From Corynebacterium sanguinis (GTDB taxonomy: Bacteria > Actinomycetota > Actinomycetes > Mycobacteriales > Mycobacteriaceae): a DNA stretch of 64,000 bases. Position numbers and translations under genes: made by a program. The stretch lies in assembly GCF_007641235.1 (NCBI RefSeq), contig NZ_CP038157.1:682001-746000 (forward strand), given 5' to 3'. Shown piece after piece: positions 53,700-61,235 of the stretch (the stretch's first letter is position 1; every line of letters starts with the position of its first letter). The notes beneath the pieces are model-generated. The model made no database searches, was not told where the DNA came from, and saw only the letters and a list, made by a program, of their open reading frames with translations.

Positions 53700-53709
53700 T
53701 TTTCCTTGA

Positions 53710-54459
53710 CTAGAGGTCCAGAACGGAGTCGGCCTCGCCCACCTCGTCGTCGGCGACCGGCGGATCGATCTCGCACAGGGTCACGGTGGCGCCGGTGGAG
53801 TCGGCGATCACCGTCAGCGGGCCAAACGGGGACATGTGTGGCGCGATGAGTACCTCGCCGCCGAGCTCGGCAACGCCGCGGCTGGCGCGGGCAACGTTGT
53901 CCACCCCGAGGTAGACACCCCAGAAGCCCTGCTCGATGTCGTCGACGCGCATGCCGAGCACGGCGGCGCCCTCTACCGTGGCCGTGTAGTAGCCCTCGGA
54001 GCGGTTGACCTGCCAATCAAACAGGTCCGCGTAGAAGTCGATGAGGCTTTCCTCCGCGCCGATGTACTCGTACCAGACCGGGGTGCCGGGCTCGCCGGCG
54101 GCGACGAACTGGTCCTCGCCGGCCGGGTGGATCACGCCGAACACCGCGCCCGCGGGGTCCGCGCACAGCGCCATCCGGCCCAAGGAAACCTCAGCGGTGG
54201 CGAGCACGGTCCCGCCGCGTTGCTGCACCGCGCGAGTGATCCCGTCGACGTCTCGGGTGAGGAAGTACACCACCCAGCCGTTTTCCTCCTGGGGCACGAA
54301 ACCCGCGATGGGCAGGCCCTGCATGCGTGCTACGGCGTAGGAGTCTTGCGAGACCTCCCAGTCGAGCAGCTTTGAGTAAAAGTAGCTGGATTTGCGCAGA
54401 TCAGAGGTGAGCAGGTCCTGCCAGTACGGCATTCCCTCGAGCGCCTGGAAAGCGGGCAT
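53710..54459 (-). CDS. VOC family protein with two glyoxalase-like domains
   Basis: 249 residues made of two tandem vicinal-oxygen-chelate modules (about 8-115 and 125-235). Each has the strand pattern WQDLLTSDLRKSSYFYSKLL / WYEYIGAEESLIDFYADLFD and GVDNVARASRGVAELGGEVL. Metal ligands are not obvious. The family covers glyoxalases, dioxygenases and binding proteins, so function is open. The ATG directly abuts the S4-gene stop (TAGATG). Confidence 0.85.
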   Translation of the reverse strand: MPAFQALEGMPYWQDLLTSDLRKSSYFYSKLLDWEVSQDSYAVARMQGLPIAGFVPQEENGWVVYFLTRDVDGITRAVQQRGGTVLATAEVSLGRMALCADPAGAVFGVIHPAGEDQFVAAGEPGTPVWYEYIGAEESLIDFYADLFDWQVNRSEGYYTATVEGAAVLGMRVDDIEQGFWGVYLGVDNVARASRGVAELGGEVLIAPHMSPFGPLTVIADSTGATVTLCEIDPPVADDEVGEADSVLDL

Positions 54460-54744
54460 CTACAGGTTCCTCCACTTCTCCGGGTCGAAATCGTCGTTGG
54501 CGGTGCGCTCGTCGAAGTAGTCGTCGTCGCCACCGCCGCCGGCGATGACTGTGGCGGTGGTACCGGCGACGGAGACCACGTCGGCGTCGCCAAGCGAATG
54601 CCCCCGCGATGTGACAACCTCACCGTTGACGGAGACCTCGCCGGAGGCGATGAGCTCCTTGGCGTGGCCGCCTGATTCGGCGAGGTTGGCCAGCTTGAGG
54701 AATTGCCCGAGCTTGATCGAGTCCGAACTGATGTCGACGTCCAT
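54460..54744 (-). CDS. S4 domain RNA-binding protein
   Basis: 94-residue protein (YbcJ/RlbA-like). The S4 fold is plain: IKLGQFLKLANLAESGGHAK, then ASGEVSVNGEVVTSRG. The acidic tail DDDYFDERTANDDFDPEKW is typical of actinobacterial versions. It binds structured RNA; partners are unknown. Two ATGs are available (54748-54750 and 54742-54744). The second is 8 bases after TAAGCT, so leaderless start at 54744 is chosen. Confidence 0.88.
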   Translation of the reverse strand: MDVDISSDSIKLGQFLKLANLAESGGHAKELIASGEVSVNGEVVTSRGHSLGDADVVSVAGTTATVIAGGGGDDDYFDERTANDDFDPEKWRNL

Positions 54745-54755
54745 GAGCATGTAGC

Positions 54756-55337
54756 TTAGCTGCTCAATCCGACAAATCCCTCCCACAGCATCCATACGCC
54801 CAGCGCGACGAAGATGATGCCGCTGACGATGTCGATGATGTGGCCGTACTTTTCAATGGGCCGCACCAGCCATCGCACGGCGAGCGCGAAGAACACGAAC
54901 CACGCGAGTCCGATGAGGATCAGCGTGAGCGCGATGGCCACCATCGCCCCAGCCCCCATGCCGGGGCGCACGAACTGGGCGAAGACCGCACCGAAGAACA
55001 GCACGGCCTTGGGGTTGGACAGATTGGTGAGTATCCCCGTGCGCAGCGCCCCGGAGGTGTTGACCACCCGGTGCGGTAGCGTCGCGCCCCCGAGGCCCAT
55101 CCACACGAGGTAGGCGCCGCCGACGATCTGCAACACGGCCAGGATGTCCGGCACCGCCTGCAGCAGCGCACTCAGGCCGACCAGCGAGGCGATGATCCAG
55201 ATTGCGTTGCCGATCATGATGCCGATCGCGCACGCCACGCCCGCAGCGCGCGACTTCGAGCCCAGCCGGATGATCTGGAACAGGTCGGGCCCCGGGCTGG
55301 CGATCGCCGCCAGCCATACTCCAACCAGTGCGAGCAA
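54756..55337 (-). CDS. LysE/RhtB family amino-acid exporter
   Basis: 193 residues, about six membrane helices. The family start ASPGPDLFQIIRLGSKSRAA and the NLSNPKAVLFFGAVFAQFV motif are diagnostic. Exports amino acids or derivatives; substrate unknown. It begins with TTG immediately after the SDR stop (55338), so it is probably translated by read-on ribosomes. Confidence 0.9.
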   Translation of the reverse strand: MLALVGVWLAAIASPGPDLFQIIRLGSKSRAAGVACAIGIMIGNAIWIIASLVGLSALLQAVPDILAVLQIVGGAYLVWMGLGGATLPHRVVNTSGALRTGILTNLSNPKAVLFFGAVFAQFVRPGMGAGAMVAIALTLILIGLAWFVFFALAVRWLVRPIEKYGHIIDIVSGIIFVALGVWMLWEGFVGLSS

Positions 55338-56042
55338 CTAGCGTTCCGCCTGGTCCAGCGGCATGATGCTGAGCGTGTCAATGTTGACGTGCGTCGGCAT
55401 ACTGGCGACCCAGCGCACCGTCTCCGCGATGTCCTCGGCCGTGAGGTTGAGCTTGCCCTCGTAGACGGCGGCGGCGCCCTCTTCATCCTCGAGCCGGTTG
55501 AGCGCGAAGTCCGTCTCCACCCGGCCGGGGTCTATTTCGGTGACGCGGATCAGGTTGTCCGCCTCCTCGCGGCGCAGGGCACGGGTGAGGCCGCGCAGCC
55601 CGAACTTGGCGGCGTTGTAGCCGGAGCCTCCCTTGTAGGCGTCGGTGCCGGCAACCGAGCCGATGTTGATGATCAGTCCGCTGGCCTCAAGCAGCGCCGG
55701 GTAGAGCGCCTTGATCACCCGCACGGTGCCGTAGACGTTGGTTTCGTACATCCAGCGCCAGCGCTCTTCGTCGGCGTCGCGCAGGTAGTCGACCCCCTTC
55801 GCACCGCCCGCGTTGTTGACCAGCAGGTCAACGCGCTCCAGCTTCGCCGCCAGCTTGTCGACGCTGCCCTGATCAGTCACGTCCAACTCAACCGCCACAC
55901 CCCCGATCTCCTCGGCGATGCGTTGGCAGCGCTCATAGCGCCGCGCCGCGACGTAGACCTTCCACCCGTCCGCCGCCAGCGCGCGTGCGCTCGCCTCGCC
56001 GATTCCCGCCGATCCGCCCGTGACTACCGCAATGCGTTCCAT
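55338..56042 (-). CDS. Short-chain dehydrogenase/reductase
   Basis: 234-residue SDR. Cofactor motif VVTGGSAGIGEASARALA, DVTDQGSVDKLA, NNAGG, and the catalytic YNAAKFG (YxxxK) with Ser in IGSVAGT are present. PGRVETDF is the standard segment after the active site. NADP preference is suggested by the Arg pair after strand 2 (AARRYERC). Substrate not readable. Upstream of the LysE exporter on the same strand. Confidence 0.9.
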   Translation of the reverse strand: MERIAVVTGGSAGIGEASARALAADGWKVYVAARRYERCQRIAEEIGGVAVELDVTDQGSVDKLAAKLERVDLLVNNAGGAKGVDYLRDADEERWRWMYETNVYGTVRVIKALYPALLEASGLIINIGSVAGTDAYKGGSGYNAAKFGLRGLTRALRREEADNLIRVTEIDPGRVETDFALNRLEDEEGAAAVYEGKLNLTAEDIAETVRWVASMPTHVNIDTLSIMPLDQAER

Positions 56043-56053
56043 ACTCTCTCACC

Positions 56054-56701
56054 TTATCTGTGCACCTGGCGCATCGTGATGTTGATCCTGCCCTCCTTCA
56101 GGCCCGTTTCGTTCGGACCGGTGCCTGCTCGCGCCCCGGCAACGCCGTGGCGGGCCCGGCGCGCGGGTCCGCCGAAGACCAGGGCGTCGCCCGACATGAG
56201 CAACACCTCGCGGCCCTCGATCCGAAACAGGGTGTCGTCGCCGATGGACAGGCTCACCACCGCGTTTTCGGCCTCTTCCTCGGCGTCGACGTGCTCGCCC
56301 ATGCCGGCGCCCGGCGGGTAGAAGTTCACCAGAGCCGTCTCTACGCGGATCGTCTCCCCCACCGCCTCATCGACCTCGCGGGCGGCGGCGAGAACTTGAT
56401 CGGCGATGTCCTGGAAGTTGTCCGGGACCGGCGGCACGGCGTAGCCATCCACCTGTCGGACCAACCGGTAGGGGTTCGTCGCCCAGAACCACCCCAAGGA
56501 GAGCAGGTGCGCCTTCATCTGGCCCTTTCCAACCATCGGGCGTCGCATCGCCACCGGGGTTCCGGCGACGCTGCGCGCGATCTCGCGCGTCTGCACAACC
56601 AACTCCGCCTGCTGCTCGAGCTGCAGGAAGTTCGGCAGGTGCACCACCCCCGGCATGAGACGCTTAGGGGGCCGGGGCAGGGCGGAGGCGTCGATAAGCA
56701 T
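56054..56701 (-). CDS. alkB: Alpha-ketoglutarate-dependent dioxygenase AlkB
   Basis: Fe(II)/2-oxoglutarate dioxygenase (215 residues) that repairs N1-methyladenine and N3-methylcytosine in DNA/RNA. Iron ligands: HVD in GMGEHVDAEEE and the distal His in RRARHGVAG. 2-oxoglutarate is bound by the Arg in INITMRQVH. FYPPGAGMGEHVD is family typical. Complete length for the family. 12 bases upstream of the SDR start. Confidence 0.93.
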   Translation of the reverse strand: MLIDASALPRPPKRLMPGVVHLPNFLQLEQQAELVVQTREIARSVAGTPVAMRRPMVGKGQMKAHLLSLGWFWATNPYRLVRQVDGYAVPPVPDNFQDIADQVLAAAREVDEAVGETIRVETALVNFYPPGAGMGEHVDAEEEAENAVVSLSIGDDTLFRIEGREVLLMSGDALVFGGPARRARHGVAGARAGTGPNETGLKEGRINITMRQVHR

Positions 56702-56736
56702 GCCCTCAACCTACCGCTACTGGTAGCGTGAGCCGC

Positions 56737-56880
56737 ATGACCAGAGATTTCAACGTGGCCGTCGTCGCCGCTGTCGTGGTCGCCGTGGTGGTTGCGGCGT
56801 ACATCCTCTCCGAGGGCACGTGGGCTGCCCCGCTGGTGGTGCTTGCGGCATCGATGCTCGCAATCTTCACCCGGCGCTGA
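56737..56880 (+). CDS. Small membrane protein (47 aa)
   Basis: Short reading frame of 47 residues, divergent from alkB. Two hydrophobic segments (residues about 7-22, rich in Val/Ala; about 30-43, APLVVLAASMLAIF) end in basic TRR. The ATG is 7 bases after TAGCGT, a leaderless-type promoter, and the stop is 2 bases before the acetyltransferase start. Function unknown. Confidence 0.6.
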   Translation: MTRDFNVAVVAAVVVAVVVAAYILSEGTWAAPLVVLAASMLAIFTRR

Positions 56881-56882
56881 GC

Positions 56883-57416
56883 ATGTACCCCACCGGTAGC
56901 TGGTACCTGCCCGACGACTCAGAGGCGAGCGCCCAGCACCAGGCCATGCGGGAGCTTCTCCGCGAGTTCAATGCGCAGGCCAACACTTCCCCCGCCAACG
57001 ACCTGCTGCGCCGCATCTTTCCCAATAGCGAGCATGTCCCCGAGGTGTGGGCAGCGCTGCACCTCGAGTTCGGGGTAAACACGAGGTTCGGGAAGGACTG
57101 CTTTCTCAACTTCAACTGCGTCATCCTCGACATCGCGCCGGTGACCATCGGGGCTGGAACGCTTTTCGGACCCGGGTGTCAACTGATCACCGTGGGCCAC
57201 CCCGTGGACGACCACGCCAAGCGCGCCGCAGGATGGGAGATCGCCCACCCGATCACGATCGGCGATAACTGCTGGTTCGGCGCCGGTGCGATGGTGATGC
57301 CGAGGGTGACTATCGGCGACAATTGCGTGATCGCGGCGGGGGCCGTGGTCACTGCCGATGTGCCCGCGAACTCCCTCGTGGCGGGCGTACCGGCCGTGGT
57401 GAAGCGTTCGCTATGA
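56883..57416 (+). CDS. Sugar O-acetyltransferase (maltose/galactoside type)
   Basis: 177-residue left-handed beta-helix acetyltransferase. The hexapeptide repeats are plain in the C-terminal half (APVTIGAGTLFGPGCQL; PITIGDNCWFGAGAMV; VTIGDNCVIAAGAVVTADVP). The active-site His lies in TVGHPVDD and the N-terminal Mac domain is EASAQHQAMRELLREFNAQA. Acetylates sugars from acetyl-CoA; substrate unclear. Co-directional with the small membrane protein. Confidence 0.9.
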   Translation: MYPTGSWYLPDDSEASAQHQAMRELLREFNAQANTSPANDLLRRIFPNSEHVPEVWAALHLEFGVNTRFGKDCFLNFNCVILDIAPVTIGAGTLFGPGCQLITVGHPVDDHAKRAAGWEIAHPITIGDNCWFGAGAMVMPRVTIGDNCVIAAGAVVTADVPANSLVAGVPAVVKRSL

Positions 57417-57641
57417 ACTTAAACCCCCTCACATGCAAGAGAAAGTTCGCTCGAGTAGGCGGCGTCAGGGGGGCATTAATGCTTGTCGACGTCCACGCGC
57501 AGCGCACCACAACCTGTTGTGCCGCCGCGTTTCCGATACCAGAGACGCCACGATCGACAGCGCCGTAGCTTCAAGCTGATAGCTCCAAGGAGCCCACCTG
57601 CGGGGAAAACGATTAGCGCGCTTACTTCGATTTGATCAACC
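57417..57641. other. Intergenic region left of the IS3 remnant
   Basis: No convincing gene. Some AT-rich stretches. Sequence from about 57642 onward belongs to the insertion element. Confidence 0.5.
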
Positions 57642-57715
57642 TGTCGGACCTGACCCCCTGGTGGTGGACACGCTGAAACCAGCATTCTGCTGGGGAAGTG
57701 AGGTAGTTTCCTACC

Positions 57716-58120
57716 ATGCCACGCAAGACTTATTCTGAGGCGTTCAAGCGTGACGCGGTCTCGTTGTACGAGTCGACTCCTGGAGCCACGATCAACGCGA
57801 TCGCTTCCGATCTCGGGGTTAACCGCAATTCGTTGCGCACCTGGCTTGACACTTTCGGTACCGGTACCAAGACCGATGCCAACGGTGAGAAAGTCGCCAG
57901 TCCCGTCGCTGCGGCCAACAGTGAACGCACTTGTGCTGAAGGGCTGTCCGATGCTGAGCGTATCCGTATGCTGGAATGCGACAACACCACGCTTAGGCAG
58001 GAACGAGAGATCCTACGTAAGGCGGCTAAATATTTCGCGGAAGAGAAGAATTGGTCAACCGCTTCCGATTTGTCGATGACAACCGGCACCTCTACGAGGT
58101 CAAGCGGTTATGTGAGGTAA
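57716..58120 (+). CDS. IS3-family transposase OrfA
   Basis: 134-residue helix-turn-helix protein (MPRKTYSEAFKRDAVSLYES, then SDLGVNRNSLRTWLDTFG) followed by a leucine-zipper region (RIRMLECDNTTLRQEREIL). In IS3 elements OrfA is normally fused to OrfB by a -1 frameshift, here near AAKYFAEEKNW. Intact, but OrfB is truncated so no functional transposase is expected. Confidence 0.88.
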   Translation: MPRKTYSEAFKRDAVSLYESTPGATINAIASDLGVNRNSLRTWLDTFGTGTKTDANGEKVASPVAAANSERTCAEGLSDAERIRMLECDNTTLRQEREILRKAAKYFAEEKNWSTASDLSMTTGTSTRSSGYVR

Positions 58121-58285
58121 TCAAGATCAACCGGTCTTCCTACTACAAGTGGAAATCGGCGGCCCCTGCTCGCCAGAAACGCCTTGTCGCCGATGCGGTG
58201 CTGGCAGCGCAGATCAAAACCACCTTCACCGCCGAGAACGGTTGCTACGGGCCGAAACGTGTGACTGCGGCCATCAACTTCAACG
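58051..58285 (+). pseudogene. Truncated IS3 transposase OrfB
   Basis: About 80 residues of the OrfB N-terminus (VNRFRFVDDNRHLYEVKRLC, SYYKWKSAAPARQKRLVADA, ENGCYGPKRVTAAIN). The DDE catalytic domain is absent. Sequence after about 58285 no longer matches a transposase. It overlaps orfA in the -1 frame as usual. Confidence 0.8.
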
Positions 58286-58590
58286 GCACTTCCCATGGTG
58301 ATCATGCACCTTCCCTTCGCCGTCCTGCTCCACGCCCGGGTGGGCGCCGTGTAGTCGATGTACGCACTACCCGACGGGGCGAGATCAATCGGCTGCTTAT
58401 TCGTGCAAGCGGACATGCTCGGGTTTCAGTTCGGGGTTGCAGTGGCGGTGATCTTATTCAGCGCGCGCACGATCCTCGACGAACACAATCCGGCATTTCG
58501 GAGCATCGTCAGCAAGACAGTTCCCGGGCCATCTCCGTCCGCTACTGCCCCATCGGGGCACTTCACCCTAAAACTGTTCACACGAACCTC
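58286..58590. other. Degraded region between the IS remnant and thpR
   Basis: One plus-strand frame reads MVIMHLPFAVLLHARVGAV then a TAG stop, then continues MYALPDGARSIGCLFVQADM and a hydrophobic VAVAVILFSART. It looks like a decayed membrane-protein gene, but I cannot name it. No intact gene is present. Confidence 0.45.
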
Positions 58591-59124
58591 CTAGCGCAAG
58601 TAGAAGGTGTCCACGATGTCGTAGCGCGGTCCACCACCGCGCCCCTTACCCAGGTGCGACTCCATGAGGTGGACCTCGTCGACGGTGAAGTCCGGCCCGC
58701 AGTAGACGGAGAGGGCGTGGGAGTGGTCGTCGATAAGCCAGGCGTCGCGAGTGCGGTGGCACTTCTTGGCCACCGTCAGGTGCGCGCGCTGGCGGCGGTC
58801 CTCCTCGAGCGAACACTCGCTCATGAGCTCGCGCAGCTGCGGCTTGTCCCCGCCGACCCCGATCCAGAGGGTACGACGATCAAACGCCCCCGCTCCTCTC
58901 AGGTGGAGGCGCAAGGGGCGTCGAAAAGCTGTGGCTTGGGCGAGGTGGTCGGACACCGCGGCGGCGTCATTTGGTTGGTTGCCGTAGAACGCCGTTGTGA
59001 GGTGCCACGTGTCCGGGTCCGTCCACCTCAGTTCTGAGGACAGGTCCCTGATTGGGCGGAGCGCGCGGACAAGGTGCTCCCGGACCTCGTCCGGAGGCAG
59101 CACGGCGGCGAATAGACGTCTCAT
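58591..59124 (-). CDS. thpR: RNA 2',3'-cyclic phosphodiesterase
   Basis: 2H phosphoesterase (177 residues) that opens 2',3'-cyclic phosphates and can ligate tRNA halves in vitro. The two HxT motifs are HLTTAF (about residue 41) and AHLTVAKK (about 114). It starts MRRLFAAVLPPDEV as in the family. Upstream of the IS-derived debris and downstream of cstR on the same strand. Confidence 0.93.
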   Translation of the reverse strand: MRRLFAAVLPPDEVREHLVRALRPIRDLSSELRWTDPDTWHLTTAFYGNQPNDAAAVSDHLAQATAFRRPLRLHLRGAGAFDRRTLWIGVGGDKPQLRELMSECSLEEDRRQRAHLTVAKKCHRTRDAWLIDDHSHALSVYCGPDFTVDEVHLMESHLGKGRGGGPRYDIVDTFYLR

Positions 59125-59148
59125 GACGACGCCTATCCTAACCCGCCG

Positions 59149-59409
59149 CTAGGCGAAAGAGAGGAACATTTTCTCCATGTCGGCGACGTTCGGCGCGTCC
59201 GGATCGTCGCTCGCCAGGCAGCGCTTCATCATCGTCACCAGCACCTGGTAGCTCGCGCGGCTCACCGCCTTGTCCGCCGCGGAGAGCTGGGTGACAATTT
59301 CCTCGCAGTCGCGCCCCTCCTCCATCATGCGGATGACGGCGTCGAGCTGGCCGCGGGCGCGCTTGAGCCTGCTTATCGACGGCTTAATCTCCCCCTCGGT
59401 CAATTTCAT
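59149..59409 (-). CDS. cstR: CstR-type persulfide-sensing repressor (CsoR family)
   Basis: 86-residue all-helical DUF156/CsoR-family repressor. Cysteines sit at C35 (GRDCEEIV) and C64 (MKRCLAS). The position of the copper-ligand His of CsoR (four before the second Cys) is Met60, so copper sensing is unlikely. The two-Cys pattern is that of CstR, which forms di/trisulfide bridges with persulfides. The ATG begins one base after the reductase stop, with an AGGAGG site. A matching palindromic operator lies at 61200-61215. Confidence 0.85.
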   Translation of the reverse strand: MKLTEGEIKPSISRLKRARGQLDAVIRMMEEGRDCEEIVTQLSAADKAVSRASYQVLVTMMKRCLASDDPDAPNVADMEKMFLSFA

Positions 59410-59410
59410 T

Positions 59411-61015
59411 CTAAGCCTCCTGAGCGAACTTCCAGGTGAGGTACCCGCCACCCACGTTAGCGACCTCGATGCCGCGGTTGGCAAACAGGGAGGCGGCCGT
59501 GTGGCCGCGCTGGCCAACCTGGCAGAACACGAGCGCCTTCTCGTCGGCGAGCTCGTCGATGCGGTCGCGCAGGGAGTCGAGCTCGATGTTGATAGCGCCG
59601 GTGATGGTGCCGTTGGCGTGCTCGCCGGGGGTGCGGACGTCGATAAGCGTCCAGCCCTCGTCGACGTAGCGCTCGATCTCGTGGTAGGCCACGGTGCGCT
59701 CGCCGCCAGCGATGTTGTCGTTGATGAAGCCGGCCATGTTGACCGGGTCCTTCGCGGAACCGAACTGCGGCGCGTAAGCGAGCTCGAGGTCCGCCAGGTC
59801 GGAGGCGGTCAGACGGGCGCGCATCGCGGTGGCGATGACGTCGATGCGCTTGTCGGCGCCGTCCTCACCGATTGCCTGGGCGCCGAGGATGGCATCCGTG
59901 TCCGCGTCGACGACGAGCTTGAGGTGGATCTGGCTCGCTCCCGGGTAGTAGCCGGCGTGGTTGGAGGGGTGCAGGTAGACGGTGCGCACGTTGCGGCCAG
60001 CGGCGCGGGCGCGCTTCTCGTTCCAGCCGACGGATGCGGCGGCCAGGCCGAACAGGCCGACAACGGCCGTGCCGAGCACGGGGCGGGCGGCGGTGTCACG
60101 GCCGGTGATCACGTCTGCGACCAAGCGGCCGTGGCGGTTGGCGGTCTGCGCGAGCGGCACCAAGGTCGGCTCATCGCTGACAGCGTCGCGTTTCTGGGTG
60201 GCGTCACCGACGGCGAAGATGCGCGGATCGGAGGTGCGCATGGCGTCGTCGACGACGATTCCGCCGCGCTCGCCGACCTCGAGGCCGGCGTCGGAGGCGA
60301 GCGTGCTGGCGGGTTTCACGCCAATCGCGGCGATGACGACGTCGGCGTCGATGGTGGTTCCGTCATTTAACGTCACACCCTGCTCGGTGATCTCGGACGC
60401 CGCCGAATCGGTCAGGACGGTCACGCCGTTGTCTTCGAGGTGCTTTTTCACGATCGCGGCCATCTCGGGATCCAACGGGCCCATGATCTGGGGGCTGGCC
60501 TCGATGATGGTGGTGGCGATTCCGCGGTGGGCCAGGTTTTCGGCGACCTCGAGTCCGATGAAGCCGCCCCCGATGATGGCGGCCTTCTTCGCGCCCTCGA
60601 CGGCGGACTTGATGGCGTCGAGGTCCTCGACGGTGCGCAGGCTGAGTGCTCGCTCGATGCCGGGCAGCGGCGGGCGCACGGGGGTGGCACCCGGGGAGAG
60701 AACGAGGTAGTCGTAGGCGATGGTGTCGCCCGCCTCGGTGGTGACGGTCTGGGCCTCGCGGTCGATCTTCGTCGCCCGGGTGTTGACGCGGACGTCGAGG
60801 TTGAAGCGGGAGTTGAGGGATTCGGGGGTCTGCAGGAGCAGGGACTGCCGCTGCTCGATGGTGCCGGAGAGGTGGTAGGGCAGGCCGCAGTTGGCGAACG
60901 AAACGTAGCCGGAGGCCTCGAGGACGATGATCTCCATGTCCTCGTCGCGGCGGCGGAGGCGGGTGGCGGCGGACATGCCGCCGGCGACGCCGCCGATGAT
61001 GACTGTGATTGTCAT
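59411..61015 (-). CDS. CoA-disulfide reductase with C-terminal rhodanese domain
   Basis: FAD-dependent pyridine nucleotide-disulfide oxidoreductase (534 residues) of the CoADR-RHD type. It handles CoA-persulfide or CoA-disulfide. FAD motif GGVAGGMSAATRLRRR; single active-site C43 in FANCGLPYH; NAD(P) motif IIGGGFIGLEVAENLA; ATP/FAD-binding IFAVGDATQ. A C-terminal rhodanese domain (about 440-534) has its active Cys498 in VFCQVGQRGH. Together with CstR and the Cys-rich small protein it makes a sulfide/persulfide stress operon. Confidence 0.92.
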   Translation of the reverse strand: MTITVIIGGVAGGMSAATRLRRRDEDMEIIVLEASGYVSFANCGLPYHLSGTIEQRQSLLLQTPESLNSRFNLDVRVNTRATKIDREAQTVTTEAGDTIAYDYLVLSPGATPVRPPLPGIERALSLRTVEDLDAIKSAVEGAKKAAIIGGGFIGLEVAENLAHRGIATTIIEASPQIMGPLDPEMAAIVKKHLEDNGVTVLTDSAASEITEQGVTLNDGTTIDADVVIAAIGVKPASTLASDAGLEVGERGGIVVDDAMRTSDPRIFAVGDATQKRDAVSDEPTLVPLAQTANRHGRLVADVITGRDTAARPVLGTAVVGLFGLAAASVGWNEKRARAAGRNVRTVYLHPSNHAGYYPGASQIHLKLVVDADTDAILGAQAIGEDGADKRIDVIATAMRARLTASDLADLELAYAPQFGSAKDPVNMAGFINDNIAGGERTVAYHEIERYVDEGWTLIDVRTPGEHANGTITGAINIELDSLRDRIDELADEKALVFCQVGQRGHTAASLFANRGIEVANVGGGYLTWKFAQEA

Positions 61016-61027
61016 GGGACTTTTCTC

Positions 61028-61189
61028 CTATCCGAAGAGGCGGGAGAAGATTCCGCCCTGGCTCTGCTGGTCGCGGGGGCAGGTGCACCATTGTCTGGCG
61101 GGGACGTTGGCCTTAACGCTGTCGATGTGCTGGCCGCAGCCGGCCCAGGTGGTCTTGTGGCACTTGTTGCCTGTCGTTGGGTAACACAT
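61028..61189 (-). CDS. Cys-rich small protein, first gene of the sulfide operon
   Basis: 53 residues: cysteines at 2, 10, 18, 35 and 37 (MCYPTTGNKCHKTTWAGCG and WCTCPRD). The KCHKTTWAGCG core looks like a conserved small thiol- or metal-binding domain. No membrane segment. The ATG at 61187-61189 is 7 bases after TATCTT, a -10 box inside the repressor palindrome, so it should be the first gene of the leaderless transcript. Function unknown; binding of persulfide or a metal is a guess. Confidence 0.7.
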   Translation of the reverse strand: MCYPTTGNKCHKTTWAGCGQHIDSVKANVPARQWCTCPRDQQSQGGIFSRLFG

Positions 61190-61199
61190 GAACCGCAAG

Positions 61200-61215
61200 A
61201 TACCCCGGGGGGTAT
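61200..61215. promoter_or_regulatory. CsoR/CstR-type operator between the sulfide operon and hrpB
   Basis: ATACCCCGGGGGGTAT, a 16-bp near-perfect palindrome of the ATACCCC...GGGGTAT kind bound by CsoR/CstR repressors. On the minus strand its TAT overlaps the TATCTT -10 box of the Cys-rich gene. On the plus side it lies just 5' of the TAGTCT box that serves hrpB. Confidence 0.75.
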
Positions 61216-61235
61216 ATCTTGTCTAGTCTGGGTTC

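Larger units (their letters stand above)
57642..58285 (+). mobile_element. Truncated IS3-family insertion sequence
   Basis: TGTCGGACCTGACCCCC near 57642 resembles an IS3-family left end. It is followed by a complete orfA and only the first part of orfB. The transposase frame breaks off near 58285 after KRVTAAINFNG, and the right end and inverted repeat are missing, so the element is dead. Confidence 0.65.
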
